From positions 847,501 through 911,500 of the forward strand of contig JAWNZC010000259.1 of NCBI GenBank assembly GCA_035771165.1: a stretch of 64,000 bases of DNA, read 5' to 3'. Below are positions 11,490 through 23,772 of this stretch, in pieces. Within the stretch, counting starts at the first letter, position 1. Each line of letters starts with the position of its first letter. The position numbers and the translations under genes are program-made. The notes beneath the pieces are model-generated. The model was not told the DNA's origin. It saw only the letters and a program-made list of their open reading frames with translations, and did not search any database. The stretch comes from Paragorgia papillata (lineage: Eukaryota > Cnidaria > Anthozoa > Scleralcyonacea > Coralliidae).

Positions 11490-11854
11490 AGCCTGGTTTA
11501 CATATAATCGCTACGATCGCCGCGATCGCTCAAAAATTTAAACTCGGCGATCGCAACGCTCAACTGATCATGTCTCAGTTTCCATATGATCGCTAAAGCC
11601 GCGATGTTTGATCGCGGCCATTGTTTTAATGGTCCGCTGGCATGCATACTGATCCCCAAGATCGCTGAGATTGCAAAATCAGCGTTTCTATATAAAACGC
11701 TACGATGGCTGAGATCGAACATTTTCTATCTCGGCGATCGTGGAGATCGTAGCGATCGTTCGGTCAGTGGTTTCCATATGATCGCTGCGATCGCCAAGTT
11801 CATTTAATTTTTGAGCGATCGTGGCGATCGTAGCGATTATATGGAAACCAGGCT
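11490..11854. mobile_element. GATCGC-rich palindromic MITE, unit 1
   Basis: A 365-bp element with inverted ends AGCCTGGTTT / AAACCAGGCT, flanked by TAA on both sides (TTAA is possible if the last T is shared). It is filled with cgatcgc and gatcgctacgatcg motifs that pair across the element. A 3-bp TAA target duplication suits PIF/Harbinger-type MITEs; TTAA would suit other superfamilies. Copies lie at the same place in units 2, 3 and 4. Confidence 0.7.
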
Positions 11855-12291
11855 TAAGGTGTCCGGGGGAATGCTCCCTTGTCACATATGCATACTGCAT
11901 CGAAAAATGTTATATATCGTTGCTATTATCTAATCACATAAATTCAAAGGAAGCATGTGGGTGTGTTTTTCCCCACAACACTAAACATGAAAATTTTGGA
12001 GTGATTATTTTTGATAATAGCAAAGATATATAACTTTCTCCGATAAGTCATTATGTATATGCACTGTGATGTCAAAATATATAATTTGCATATCAAACAA
12101 AGGACTGACCCCAGTTACACTATACCGGATTGGTAAATCACAATAACAAAAAAAACGCGCGTTTCTTGCGTTGGGTTTTTCGAAAAAGACTTTTTTCCAT
12201 TTGGGGTGTCACGATCTTGCGTTTTTGCACTTTTTACTTCCGCTAATATTCATACTTCCGGTGAGTTGTTAACCGTGTGACTGAGTGGAAT
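11855..12291. other. unit 1/unit 2 junction region
   Basis: Non-coding DNA joining the distal end of unit 1 to the head of unit 2, including a homopolymer-rich stretch around cacaataacaaaaaaaac. Equivalent junctions occur at 25485-25873, 47147-47606 and 62734-62980, so this is the join that defines the tandem array. Confidence 0.5.
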
Positions 12292-12688
12292 GAGACCCCC
12301 TTTACACCATGCCGGTACAATTTGAAAACGGAACAAAATCATGCCGTTTAGGCCTTGCGTTTACACGATACCGGCACAAAAATGACATGGAAACGGCACA
12401 AAATGAAGACGGGTTCCTTGACGGCATGAAATGAAAACAGACACTAACCGGTATCGTGTAAACGTCCGTGACGTAACAGTTTGATGACGGTATATACGAC
12501 CACAGTATTCGGGTCAGCAGTATTCACAAAGTCTTCTCAATTCTCATTGGAAGAGAATGGTTACATGCTAATCCGTCATTATATTATACCGGCACCGTGT
12601 AAACGCAAGGCTTTTTGGGCTGTATTTACACACCGGCATGATTTTGTTCCGTTTTCAAATTGTACCAGCATCGTGTAAACGGGGTCTG
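12292..12688. mobile_element. hAT-like MITE, unit 2 copy
   Basis: A complete short element with ends gagacccc...ggggtctg. Read inward from the right the end is CAGACCCCGTTTACACGATG, and the left matches with few changes. Long subterminal arms follow (ccggtacaatttgaaaacgg and its complement). A degenerate 8-bp flanking match begins agtg on both sides. The CAG terminus and about 8-bp target duplication suggest hAT. Non-autonomous. Confidence 0.7.
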
Positions 12689-13343
12689 AGTGAGGCCGTG
12701 AGGCATGTAAGTTCTTTGCTCCTTTCACTTTGGGAGTTGGACAAAAAGTTGAACAGCTTTGCCTTTTGATCAAGGTGCTCTTGCACGTTGTTGGTAGATT
12801 TTGAAAGAGACTGGCTGACTTTGTCGTTAAACAGTGATCAAATGTAGCTGAAAACTGACTTGATCGTAAATATGTTCACCAGTGTGAGGTATATTCACCA
12901 CATTCAGCCTTCGATTCAGGCTCCGCGTACTTGTCAGTAGCCCGAGTGAACGCCTGACCTAGGCGTCTTGTTAAGTAATAATTGCAAAGTGGAACATTCT
13001 AAAGTCTGTGTATTTAGTTGCTTTTTTACATACTAGACTGGGACAGCGTGAAAGCAAAATAAGAAAATTTAGGTCCATATTTAATGAGCATTGGTCAAAG
13101 CCTGCAAATGAGACACAACATAATCCACAGATAGACGTCTTGGACGACTATCAGAATTGATCACAAGAAACAAATATATTATAATTATTCGCCTTTCAAG
13201 TTTCAATGTATTGGAAAAGCTGCCAACAGCTGCGTTGAAATCGACGATAAAGAATTGGAAATAGAATATTTGTAGCGGAACGTAACGGATTAACCCCGTT
13301 TTACACACCGAGACACAACAAATTTCGGCACTGCACATACACG

Positions 13344-13469
13344 ATGCCTGAAATATGTCAACAACGAATCAACGAAACGAAAAACTACAAAAGAAGTTAC
13401 TTTGTCATTTCAAGAGGTCTTTGCGTTTGGGGTCAAGAAAGGGGATCTCGCTGCCAAACAGAAATATAA
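13344..13469 (+). other. conserved upstream ORF (41 codons), unit 2
   Basis: Counterpart of the unit 1 upstream ORF with identical length and stop. It differs at a few codons, for example AGA instead of ATA at codon 17. In this unit the transporter frame is also open upstream of its ATG, overlapping the uORF in another frame, with no upstream ATG. An N-terminal extension from a spliced exon therefore cannot be excluded. Confidence 0.35.
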
Positions 13470-13542
13470 CATTTTGCTTTTCTATTTTTCTTCTATACTT
13501 CATAGAACGCTCAAGAACTGTCTGAAGATTGAATTTACTTCA

Positions 13543-14853
13543 ATGCCCACAGTGCTTTTCCTCTATGCTGTTACTCGTGTCTTTCTCGACGGCATGGAGG
13601 AATTCTTAATCCTACCGACGGCTTGGTACTATATTGCTTCGTTTGGGCAGACAAAATTTTTTCTCAGCGCAACTTTAGCCGCCTATTCCTTTGGTGTGAT
13701 GATTTTCGCGCCAATTTTCGGACGACTGGACTACAGACTTCGAGCCACAAAAACCATCCTCGTGCTTTGCGCTGTGATTAGATTTCTTGCAAATCTACTC
13801 TACTCGATTCCAGTCTCAGAATACTTCCCCCTGTTTGGCCGTCTCATAAGTGGAATAGCCGGGGGGTCAATTGGAGTTCTGTATGGTCTGGTAACAAAAT
13901 ACACAGACGACGAAAATCGCGCCAATGCATTCCTAATTTTTGAAGGATTGTTTAACATTGGAAAATCGCTCGCTCCGACGATTGGTAGTTTTGTGACGTT
14001 CGACGCTAATATTTTCGGCTGGAAGATTGGACCAGGAAATTCTCCAGGGTTCATTTTGGCAATCTTTTGGTTTTTCATGATTTTCCTAACGCTTTGTCTA
14101 CCAAGAAATCTGGGACACGAAGACTCGTTTTCCAGTTGGGAAGAAAACCAGTTGCATTCGCAAAACGACGATAGAACCGATCTTGAAGCGAAACCGGATA
14201 ATCCACTCAAGCAAATCGATTCCAAAATTTCTTGTTTGTATTTCATGGTATTCGTGGCCGATTTAATTTCCGGTATCGTTTCGTTTTACACGCCGTTATT
14301 GGCAGTATATCTTCTCAACTTGAAGCTTATCCACGTAAAAGTGCTGTTTTTGAACGGAATACTGGCTGTTTTAATTGGCTATTTGGCTAACTACATCACG
14401 TCGGAGTACGTATCTGAAATTAACCTGATCGTCGTTTGGGTTGCTTTGCAAATCTTTCCAATTATTTTAATGTACTATTTTGCTCTCACGTGGAACAATG
14501 CCAATCCAGTGTTCGAGGCTTATCTTCTGTTGCTCTTTATTTGTCTTGGTCTCATACTAAGCTTTAACTATCCCCTTATTTCCTGTTTACTGTCCAAAGT
14601 AACGGACTTCAACCACGCAGCCTTCTATCAGAGTCTATGTTCTACTGTTGTTCATTCTGCAGTTGTTGCCAGTCGTTTGATAGCAGGTCTAACCTTCACC
14701 AAGACATTTATGACGTCCACGTGTATCGTGCTTACTTTTGTTTCGATTTTTCAAGTCGTTTGGTTTTCTGTGGAATATCGAAAACTTATAAAGGTATATA
14801 CGAACAAACAAACAAACAAACAAACAGAGCAAAGTTACAGGCAGAACCACTAA
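13543..14853 (+). CDS. MFS transporter copy 2 (MFSD8/SPX-MFS-like), C-terminally extended
   Basis: A 436-residue multi-pass membrane protein of the major facilitator superfamily. ATG 13543 immediately precedes the first hydrophobic segment (FLYAVTRVFLDGMEEF). The loop between helices 2 and 3 has a motif-A-like APIFGRLDYRLRATK (about residues 56-70). A charged linker (about 185-225) separates the two six-helix halves. Helix 4-6 features (GRLISGIAGGS and GPGNSPGFILAIFW) recall MFSD8/CLN7 and SPX-MFS proteins, which sit in endolysosomal or vacuolar membranes; the substrate is unknown. The gene is intronless over its whole length. Relative to copies 1 and 4 the stop TAG has become AAG, so translation runs on through an AACA repeat, adding about 20 residues rich in N, K, Q and T. 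The linker carries DDENRANA-type changes unique to this copy. Confidence 0.8.
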   Translation: MPTVLFLYAVTRVFLDGMEEFLILPTAWYYIASFGQTKFFLSATLAAYSFGVMIFAPIFGRLDYRLRATKTILVLCAVIRFLANLLYSIPVSEYFPLFGRLISGIAGGSIGVLYGLVTKYTDDENRANAFLIFEGLFNIGKSLAPTIGSFVTFDANIFGWKIGPGNSPGFILAIFWFFMIFLTLCLPRNLGHEDSFSSWEENQLHSQNDDRTDLEAKPDNPLKQIDSKISCLYFMVFVADLISGIVSFYTPLLAVYLLNLKLIHVKVLFLNGILAVLIGYLANYITSEYVSEINLIVVWVALQIFPIILMYYFALTWNNANPVFEAYLLLLFICLGLILSFNYPLISCLLSKVTDFNHAAFYQSLCSTVVHSAVVASRLIAGLTFTKTFMTSTCIVLTFVSIFQVVWFSVEYRKLIKVYTNKQTNKQTEQSYRQNH

Positions 14854-15127
14854 TACCGCTAAAGGGCGTGGCCTGCTTAGCGAACAAACGAACGAATTAA
14901 CTTACAAGCAGAGATAGTAAAGAATTTTAGTAATCTGAATAATTTCAGGAAGGTAAAAATTTCAGAAATTTTAGGGTAGTGAAGAAATTTAGGACTGTTA
15001 AAGAATTTCAGGAACTTTTAAAAATTTCAAGCTTTTTTACCTTATTTCAAATGTTTAAAAATTGACAATACCGGACGGAATAAAGGTTAAGCTTTTTATA
15101 TGTTGACTGATTTTGGACGTGATGAAA

Positions 15128-15415
15128 ATTCACCAACAACAACATTATCAACAATATCAACAACAACGACGACGACGACGACGACAACAACAAGAGCAAC
15201 AACAAGAGCAACAACAAGAGCAACAACAAGAGCAACAACAAGAGCAACAACAAGAGCAACAAGAGCCAGTACAACAACAAGATCAGTACAACAACAAGAT
15301 CAGTAACAACAACAACCAGAACAATAACAACAGCGACAACAAATTAACGACATCAACAACAACAACAACAGGAGCTGCAACAATCAGCACAAAAGGGTAA
15401 AAACACGTAACAACC

Positions 15416-15449
<34 letters not shown>

Positions 15450-15515
15450 CCAGCGGAACAACAACAACAACAACAACAACAAGAGAAACAATTAACCAGG
15501 ATACCACTAACAACA
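15128..15515. repeat. CAA/GAC/CAAGAG-rich tract downstream of copy 2
   Basis: Low-complexity tract starting about 275 bp after the transporter stop. In order: CAA with TAT interruptions, a GAC run, about seven caacaagag-type units, two copies of a block containing gatcagtacaacaac, then CAA and a shorter CAA run. Its composition differs strongly from unit 1 and slightly from unit 3. The open frames across it are repeat artefacts. Confidence 0.9.
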
Positions 15516-15914
15516 ACAGCACGATGGCAACGATGAGGGTGAGAGTTGGACAACATGGCTAACAGCACAGGGACCTCCTTTTTCTACTTTTTTGTCTTTT
15601 TTTCTAATTTAATTATATTTTGTATAGACAAAGAAAACAACGTGCTAATGGCTAGCATATCGAAAGCCTCTTATTACTGCTGGTGTACGGGGAATTATTT
15701 CTCCTTATGATTTATTAATATGTTTTTAAAAGATTTAAAACTTATTCGGTTGTATTATTATTTTATTATCCCCGCGAGCCCGGGCGTAGGCACGGAACCC
15801 GGTGAGGGTGCTAATCTCGACACGCGTGGAGTCATTTTACACGCGTGGACAAGCGTGATATGCGAACAAATTTCTGCGATCTGAAAATTTATTTATTTCT
15901 AAGCATGGTAGGAT

Positions 15915-17466
15915 CACAGAATAAGGATTAACCAGAAGTCCGACTCAGTGTCGGCACCTTTGATGTAAGCGTCCCCGTGAAATGTCGACATCGCGACTCG
16001 GGCGCCATTTTGAAAGTAAGTGCCCTAGGGAAATTAGCCCTCTCGTCCTTGCGACCCTCGGGCTCCTGTATTCAATTACTCTTAGCCTTCGTGTGACCTT
16101 TTAATTAACTTTATATTGTTATCTATCTATATAAATAATATTTAGTTAAGTAAACAAGTAATTTACTTTAGAAAACGATTCTTTGGATATGAAATTCTTT
16201 GACCACGGGGTTATTAAAACTTCAGTACGCGGATACTACGCGTAAAAGTCCGTGGCAAAAAAGTCCTGCACTCGCAAAGCCGAGTTTTACATTTCTCGAT
16301 TTTGCCGACACATTTGTTTATAGAAAAAGATTGCTAACAATTTCGGAACTACGCATTGTTGAAATACATCGGGTACGTATGTTGTTAGAAATTTTATAAG
16401 CTTTCATTTGGTATATAATTCAAATCTTAGTGTTACCTGTAACTTTTTAAAATGTTCAAAATGTTCTCACCAATCACCATTGTTCGTAAAATAAGAATTA
16501 TATAATGAAAATGGACTCCTCACAAGTGTTATAGAATTTTGGATTTAGTTTTTAAATACTAAACGCACAACACTGAACTGCATATTTGAAACAGAGGATA
16601 CTGTCAAGTGCTATTCATGTCAGAACTTTTAATTTTCCTCCTGGGAAGTATTTTAAAATATGAAAAAAACATAATTATTTTGATCTGGACCGTCTGAAAT
16701 TTATGTCTTTCTTAAGTTTGTTTTGCCTCCTGCTGTTTTGATGTTTGCAGTTCAGAAAGAATTCTGGTATGAACCTCAGATATTTCTTAAACAGAAGCTA
16801 ATTCAAATATGAAAGGAGTGGAAAAGTTTGCAGATTTCTAGTTGAAGTAGAAAAACGTTTTTGGTGAAAATTAGTAGTCATACGGATTCATAAGGATTCA
16901 TACCTTTTGAACATATGAAAAGATAATAAAACCTTTATAGTCAATGGTGAGAACATTTTAAAAAGTTACAGGTAACACTAAAGTTTGAACTACACACCGA
17001 ATGAAAGCTTATAAAATTTGTAACAACATACGTACTCGATGTATTTCAACAATGCGTAGTTTCGAAATTTTTAGCCATCTTTCTCTATAAACAAGTGTGT
17101 CGGCATCGGTCGGCATCATCGGGAAATGTAAAACTCAGCTTCGTGAGTACAGGACTTTTTTGCCACGGACTTTTACCCGTAGTATCCGCGTACTGAAGTT
17201 TTAATAACCCCGTGCTCAAATAATTTTATCTCCAAAGAATCGTTTTCTAAAGTAAATTAATTATTTACTTAACTAAATATTATTTATAATATATAGATAA
17301 CAATATAAAGTTAATTAAAAAGTCACAAGAGCCCGAGGGTCGCAAGGACGAGAGGACTAATTTCCCGGGGGCACTTACTTTCAAAATGGCCGAATGGCGC
17401 ATGCGCATAAAAATAATGGGACAATTTTTTCCGCGAGTCGGACTTCTGGTTAATCCTTATTCTGTG
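15915..17466. mobile_element. complete long-arm foldback element, unit 2
   Basis: A 1552-bp element absent from unit 1, where gtaggat is followed directly by tgtgggg. It starts CACAGAATAAGGATTAACC, ends with the reverse complement, and is flanked by GTAGGAT on both sides (15908-15914, 17467-17473), a 7-bp target duplication (8 bp if the next G is counted). The arms, about 550 and 520 bp, remain inverted copies of each other around a roughly 470-bp AT-rich loop. No transposase is visible, so it is non-autonomous. Confidence 0.85.
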
Positions 17467-18241
17467 GTAGGATTGTGGGGCACTGTATGTTCTTGGCGAA
17501 AAGACTTCAGAAAAGGCTTTTTTTTATATGCGCATGCCGTTCAAAAGGACAGAAACAAATCAACATTTACGTATAAAACAGAACAAACAAAACCCTAGTA
17601 GAAGAAAACCCATCACACCGAAACTCGAAAGGAGGAAAAAGCAATAGGGAAAAACCAACGAAGAAAAAGGCCGAAAAGGTTAAGCTTACTGTAAAAATAT
17701 TGAGCGGCCGCTTTCAGTATTAAATCACGAACATTTAGTAGCAATACTGTTCGAGTTTCCCTGTTCTTAATAATATATCCTGTCACTATTTATACAGTAA
17801 TTTTGTTTTCTATTTTGTGTGTCGTCCTTGAAGTATTTTAAACGTATCCATTATGTTTTCACTTGCCCGTTGTATGTTTTACTTGTGGCTGCATGCCATC
17901 TTATCTCCTTTTAAATATTTTTATCAAGGTAAAACCACTTATAACTTAGCGTAGCTTGTTTATAATTTGGCATAAAAATCGGAAAAGGAGCAATTTTTCA
18001 TCTGTAAAACATGTAAATGCTGCATGCAAAATATTACAGATGTATATAAACTAAGGTGAAAACAGTTTCAACACTTCAGATTTTGGGCTGAAATTTGTTT
18101 TTGCTATTCTAAATGAATTTGAAATGTTTGAGTAGTTTTCAATCAATTCAAATATGCAATGCCTTTTTAAAATGGAAATATTTTTAGTTGCTCAATGTTC
18201 TTTGTAAACATGGAAAGAAAGAAGTGTAAAATATTAAGGAC

Positions 18242-18382
18242 TTATTAACCGAGTGCGAGGTCTATATGGGAAAGTATTTGCCTGAGGTTTTCGTACAGAC
18301 CGAGCGACGAAGGGACGAGGTTTGTGCGATAAAACCGAATGCAAATACCTTCCCGTAGAGACCGAGCAAACGAGGTTAATAA
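18242..18382. mobile_element. short hairpin MITE (TTATTAACC ends), unit 2
   Basis: Longer version (141 bp) of the element at 4243-4321, with the same ends and an additional internal block containing ggacgaggtttgtgcgat. Identical in layout to the unit 3 copy, which supports a close unit 2/unit 3 relationship in this part of the repeat. Confidence 0.55.
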
Positions 18383-20319
18383 GAAATGTATTATATGGCT
18401 ATTGGTTCAGTCTATTTTTAAGTTTCGAGCGTTGTTTTTGTCTTCGGAGTATGCTGTTTACCTTACCTGTTAACTTTTTCGTGTCGCTTCTTGGCCTTCT
18501 TGTTTACACCAGTTCGCCTTTTATTTATTTATTTGTCATGTTTTTAGATAAACAGCTTTAAAGAAAACCAGCAGTAATGTTCCAACACTTTTTATTGTTC
18601 TGAATATTTGAATAAAGATACCTAGTTCTATTTAATTTGTATTCAAATCAACTCAGAAATTTTCTCGCAAAAAATTACAGGGCCGAGAAAAAAGCGTATT
18701 GACCCGAGGTCAATATCGTAAAATCCCAATCTCTCGGGAACCAATCAGCGTGCGTCGTTTTGCGTACGGACCGGAAATCAAACCCAGCCATATAATAAAA
18801 CCCAAATATTTTGTTGATAGTTTGACGCCTGCTTCGGTAGACTGGTGGTAACTTCGTCGGTACGCATGCGAAATGGTCGAGTTCACAAAACGTTCTGAAT
18901 ATTGTCTTGAAATTTTTCTTTCTTATTTATTACCTTTTTCTTTAAAAATTAGAGTTAAACAAATTTTTTTATTTTAAATATTATACTTTAATTAAAAGTT
19001 TAAAACTATATATCTTGAATTCTTCCAACACGAGCGACTATTTCCAAGGCTCCCAATGAAAAAGAGCGCGAAGGTGTAATTGCATTAATTTAAACCTTTT
19101 TTCTAATCAGAGGAATAGGTGGGCAATTTGTCTGCACATGCGCGGCAAGAATACGTGGATTTCGCGTGGGTTCGTGAAACGCACGGGACACATTCCGTCC
19201 GCGCTATAATTGAAAGGAAATAAACAAAATGCTATATTCAATGTCGAATTAATCTATATACCTGGCCCATTTTTTATCGAATGAACTACCGTCTCAGCAG
19301 TTCAATTGCCAAGCAAAGATTAAGAAAATCACCTTCTGAATTCCCCACAGTCAACGGCTGAAAATGCGTTCCTCCAGAACTACACAATAAGCTTGATGTG
19401 TGATAAAATCACATAGTTGAAAAAAGATATGTAGAAATAATAGTCAAACTTTCAAAAGTTGCCGTTGACAAAACCAGTGTGGTTTTTTGCTCAGTCTTCA
19501 AACCCACTATATTCTGCTTGCGCTGACCATCGTGAGAGATTTTTGAATGTGTTACCCATTTTTCCCAAAGATAGTTTTGATTCAGGAAAACAGATGAATA
19601 AAAATAAACTGCCTTAAAGCTATTTTGAAAGTAATGCTAACGGCTAGATTTTTTGCTATCGTTCATCAAAGAGAAGGGTTAATATAGATGTTTTCGGTGA
19701 AAATAGAGTGATTCGATCAACTCATGTATGCAAGAAAAGCTTTGACATGAATATGTAAAGCACATTTTGGGAACATAAAAGTATAGGAACTAAATATCTG
19801 ACCTTATCTTGAGGTAAAAGAAAACGTTTAATCGATCCTGTGAGCTCGAACAGAAAGGACAATAAATTTTCTTTAACATCATCTTCGTAAAATGCCATTC
19901 TTGATCCGCTGCTCCGATTAGGAAACTTTTCAGCTTAAACGAAAAACACCAAGTTGAATTAACAGCAAATCGCTGGATCGACAAGCTTGGAAGGCATTTT
20001 AAAAACGAAGAAACGCCCAGAGAACGCGCTATTAAAATCGTATTTTGTCTTTCGCATAAAGAAAATGTCCACAAAGAACAAATACGTATGTATTTTACAC
20101 TTTAGCTGAAACCATTTTTTTTGGCAAAGAGTTTCTTTCGTCATGATCGTGATCGCTTAACAACTGTATTTCGCAATCCAACCGAACTTATAATGATTAT
20201 ATAATTAGCTGACGTAAATGTAAATAATTTGAATAATTTAACATGTTAATTACCAGTACCCTGCTATCCGAACTGCGCAAGTTGTGGATTTGATAACATA
20301 TATAGACATGTATAGGTGG
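18383..20319. other. spacer without recognisable genes, unit 2
   Basis: Counterpart of 4322-6254 with scattered substitutions and small indels. No recognised coding gene; the reverse-strand ORF near 19790-20074 is kept from unit 1 by recent duplication. Confidence 0.45.
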
Positions 20320-21110
20320 TATTCAGTACGCAGATACTACGGGTAAAAGTCCGTGGCAAAAAAGTCCTGCATTCATGAAGCGGGTTTTACATTTCTCGAT
20401 TATGCTGGCACATTTGTTTATACCTCAGAAAGACTTCTGGTATGAACCTCAGATATTTCTTAAACAAAAGTTATTCAAATATGAAAGGAGTGGAAAAGTT
20501 TGCAGATTTCTAGTTGAAGTTGAAAACGTTTTTGGTGCAAATTAGTGATCATACCTTTTGAACATATGAAAAAATATTAAAAGTTTTATGGTCAACGGTG
20601 AGAACATTTTGAACATTTTAAAAAGTTACAGGTAACACTAAAGTTTGAACTATACACCGAATGAAAGCTTATAAAATTTCTAACAACATACGTACTCGAT
20701 GTATTTCAACAATGCGTAGTTCCGAAATTTTTAGCCATCTTTCTCTATAAACAAGTGTGTCGGCATCATCGAGAAATGTAAAACTCAGCTTCGTGAGTAC
20801 AGGACTTTTTTGCCACGGACTTTTACCCGTAGTATCCGCGTACTGAAGTTTTAATAACCCCGTGGTCAAATAATTTTATCTCCAAAGAATCGTTTTCTTC
20901 AGTAAATTACTTATTTACTTAACTAAATATTGTTTATATATTAGAGATAATCATATAAAGTTAATTAAAAGGTCACAAGAAGGCCAAGAATAATTGACTA
21001 CAGGAGCCCAAGGGTCGCAAGGACGAGAGGACTAATTTCCCGGGGGCACTTACTTTCAAAATGGCCGACTGGCGCATTTTTTTCTACGAGTGTGGCCCGG
21101 GCTCGGGGAT
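20320..21110. mobile_element. foldback element remnant, unit 2
   Basis: Second foldback copy in unit 2, at the position of the unit 1 copy. About 430 bp of the left arm and loop are missing compared with unit 1: the sequence jumps from cacatttgtttata to cctcagaaagacttc. The right arm is intact. Confidence 0.65.
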
Positions 21111-21135
21111 TATTCAAGCTCTACTTAAAACTTAA

Positions 21136-21511
21136 AAGAGAACAACGAAGAAAAGGATAGTGAAAGAGTCAATTGAGATGGGCTAAGAAACAAACAGCCG
21201 ATTTAATATATCTTGAAGCGAAACCAGAGAACCTGAAGGAACCAAACGCCGTATGGTAAACAAAATCTCGTCATGATCACTCAGTGGTCTCAAAATCATT
21301 TTAAAGTTAACGGTAGGGGATTTGCATTTATTTAGTATTATAATATAAATAATTATATTTATTTAGTATTTATATATTGTGTAAACGCCAAGAACGGTAT
21401 ATACAGTTTCAGTATACCTTGACCTTGTCCTTATGTTGTTTTGAAGTTTTCGCTTAACCTAAAACAATATACAGCTTCACCTTTTCGTGCTTTCCCTTTG
21501 CTCGTTCAGAG
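21136..21511. other. segment in the orientation opposite to unit 1
   Basis: Collinear with 37773-38148 in unit 3 and inverted relative to 7495-7863 in unit 1. Two units agree, so this is probably the ancestral orientation. Non-coding. Confidence 0.8.
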
Positions 21512-22724
21512 TTCAGACCATAAGTTAGCTTAACTAAAGCTAACTTAAAACACTACCTTAGGCTTCTGTAGACGTGATGTTTTTCATTGACTTTGTATGC
21601 ACGTTTTATTATTAAAAATACTCATGGGCTTTGTCGATTTTCCTGGCTATATTTCCAAATTTTCGACTGAAACGTGGTCTGTTTAATACTTCTTTCACAG
21701 GAATCCGATTCTACTGAATTGTTTTATCTCAGTCTCTATTATAAATGTAATTTTTTAATTCTGCCTTTGCAAAACATGTATGCATAGGGAAGGCATTTAA
21801 AGGCTTGCTAAAAATAATCCCTTTTGAAACCTCCTAAAAACAATATATTTTTTACAGCCAGAATTTAATAATGAAATTGGTATGTTCAACTTTATTAAAT
21901 CAGTTTTATTAGTCATCTTATCCATAAATTATATAATTAACTTGAGGATTATCATTTGTTTTTATATGTGTTTGTTTTTATATTGGCTGTATCAGAGGGT
22001 AGGGGGGTGGGTGGGAGGGGGTGTTTCAAAAAAGCATGTAAAAGCGGGTGAGGGGTTGTTGCGTTTATGTATTTCTAGTACACGATGTAATGAACTCTGA
22101 ATCTCGGGATATTCTGCACTGTTATATAGCTGTTTTTATCTAGTTGTAACCATTTGTAACTCAGACTGCTTTTCGTTCATTTATGGTCACGTGGGATTAG
22201 ACAAATCAAATGTTTCCCGCCCGGGCAATATTGCAACAATTGTTGCTTGCTCGGGCAACAACTGCTTATAGTGAAAGTCTAGCTAAAGGCCTAAACCAAG
22301 CAAAAATCCAACGAAAACCCAGCTGTATAACAAAGCACTTATATAATGTCTGATCTCTTGGGAAACATTTAGTGCTTTAGTTTTGTTTTCCTACGAGTCT
22401 CGATGTTTCCCTCGACTTCCTCTCGGGAAACGTCGAAACTCTCAGGGAAAACAAAACAAAACTAATTGCTTTCCTTGCGACCAGACATTAAATGTATACT
22501 ATTTACCTGTGGGAAAAACAAAATGGCACCACGGCCAGTTTTGCTTTGTTTTCTGAAGCTGAGTGGGTTTTGTTGATAAACAACGCTGATGGACGAGAAA
22601 AAGTAACCCCAGTAAAGACCTACCTAATATGAACGAGTTTTCCTTTTGACTATAAGTAACCAATTACATTGTCGATTATCAATTCCCAATATCGTTCCCA
22701 TGCTCCTTACTGATTAGGGTTAGG
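21512..22724. other. spacer without recognisable genes, unit 2
   Basis: Counterpart of 7864-9063, nearly identical, with small differences in the G-rich run near 21997-22023 and a duplicated aaaac in the block near 22450. Nothing coding recognised. Confidence 0.45.
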
Positions 22725-22729
22725 GGAAG

Positions 22730-23625
22730 TGTGACGAAGTAAGATAATTCCAAAAAAAGTGTGAATTATTCTTTTAGTTATTGTAAAATGTAAATTAGGA
22801 ACTGAATGAATTCCCTCTGTAATTCCCTCGAGATTGGTCGAAAGGATAAAAATGGCGACAAGCTTTAGAACAGGGTAGTGAGAACTCGACAAACGGTGAA
22901 GTGAGAACTCTGGTCCAAGAGACGTTGGCGAAGATAGATACGAAGAAGAACCTCTCTTAAAGAATCAACGGTGGTGAAGGAGTCGAAGGCCTTATACGAA
23001 AGACCGTAGTTAGATTCGGGAAGATCCACAGAACACTATCGTCAAGGGATTAATTTAGCATCCGAAAGGAGTTACTCGTGCGTAACCGCGAGGCAAAGAG
23101 AACCACGAGGAGGCTGAAGAGCTTTGCGGTGTGAGATAAGCCGAAGTCATCGGCTCACCAAGGCGAAGTTAGCCTGCCTTTCTGCGGCCATTACAGTTGC
23201 TGGGTGACCGAAGCAGTTGAGGAGTAGTGATAAACGATTTGACGGGATTTTGACCAAGACCACAAGAGTGATCACGATTCACGAGTTCGAAGGGTTATTG
23301 ACAAAGGCGTAGTATTTCTAAAGACTCCGCAGCAAACATCGTAAAAGAAGAAGAAACAAAGAAGAGGAAGCTTCGGCCGATCTGAGGGCTTGAGGAAATA
23401 GGAACGATAAGTATCGAACGTATAGAAATACAATTATTTGATATCATAGTTTTAGGAATAAGGTAATGGTATAGTAATTTATAATTAAACAGTTATTGCA
23501 TTAATTATCGTTGAAATATTAAATTATTTTACTCGTATCCCGAGCTATGCAAGTTGTAGGAAGGGGTGCTTCTCAGGATATATACAGACCGCGTGCATAC
23601 TCGAAGGTGACGTGAATTCGTCACA
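22730..23625. mobile_element. solo LTR, unit 2
   Basis: 896-bp counterpart of the unit 1 solo LTR with the same TGTGACGAA/TTCGTCACA ends and the same GGAAG flanks (22725-22729, 23626-23630). It differs from unit 1 by only a few bases, consistent with a recent duplication or conversion between units 1 and 2. Confidence 0.8.
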
Positions 23626-23630
23626 GGAAG

Positions 23631-23729
23631 GTGTTTCTTAGTATAGGTAGGTGATGAACGAGAAAAGTCAACAGAATTAATTAAAAATGTGTCCAACAGG
23701 TGTGTTTCTTTAAACTTTTCTAACCATTA

Positions 23730-23772
<43 letters not shown>

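Noticed and set aside
11498..11900. Short ORFs on both strands over the GATCGC MITE
   Set aside because: The element is an inverted repeat, which gives mirror-image ORFs; no known protein.
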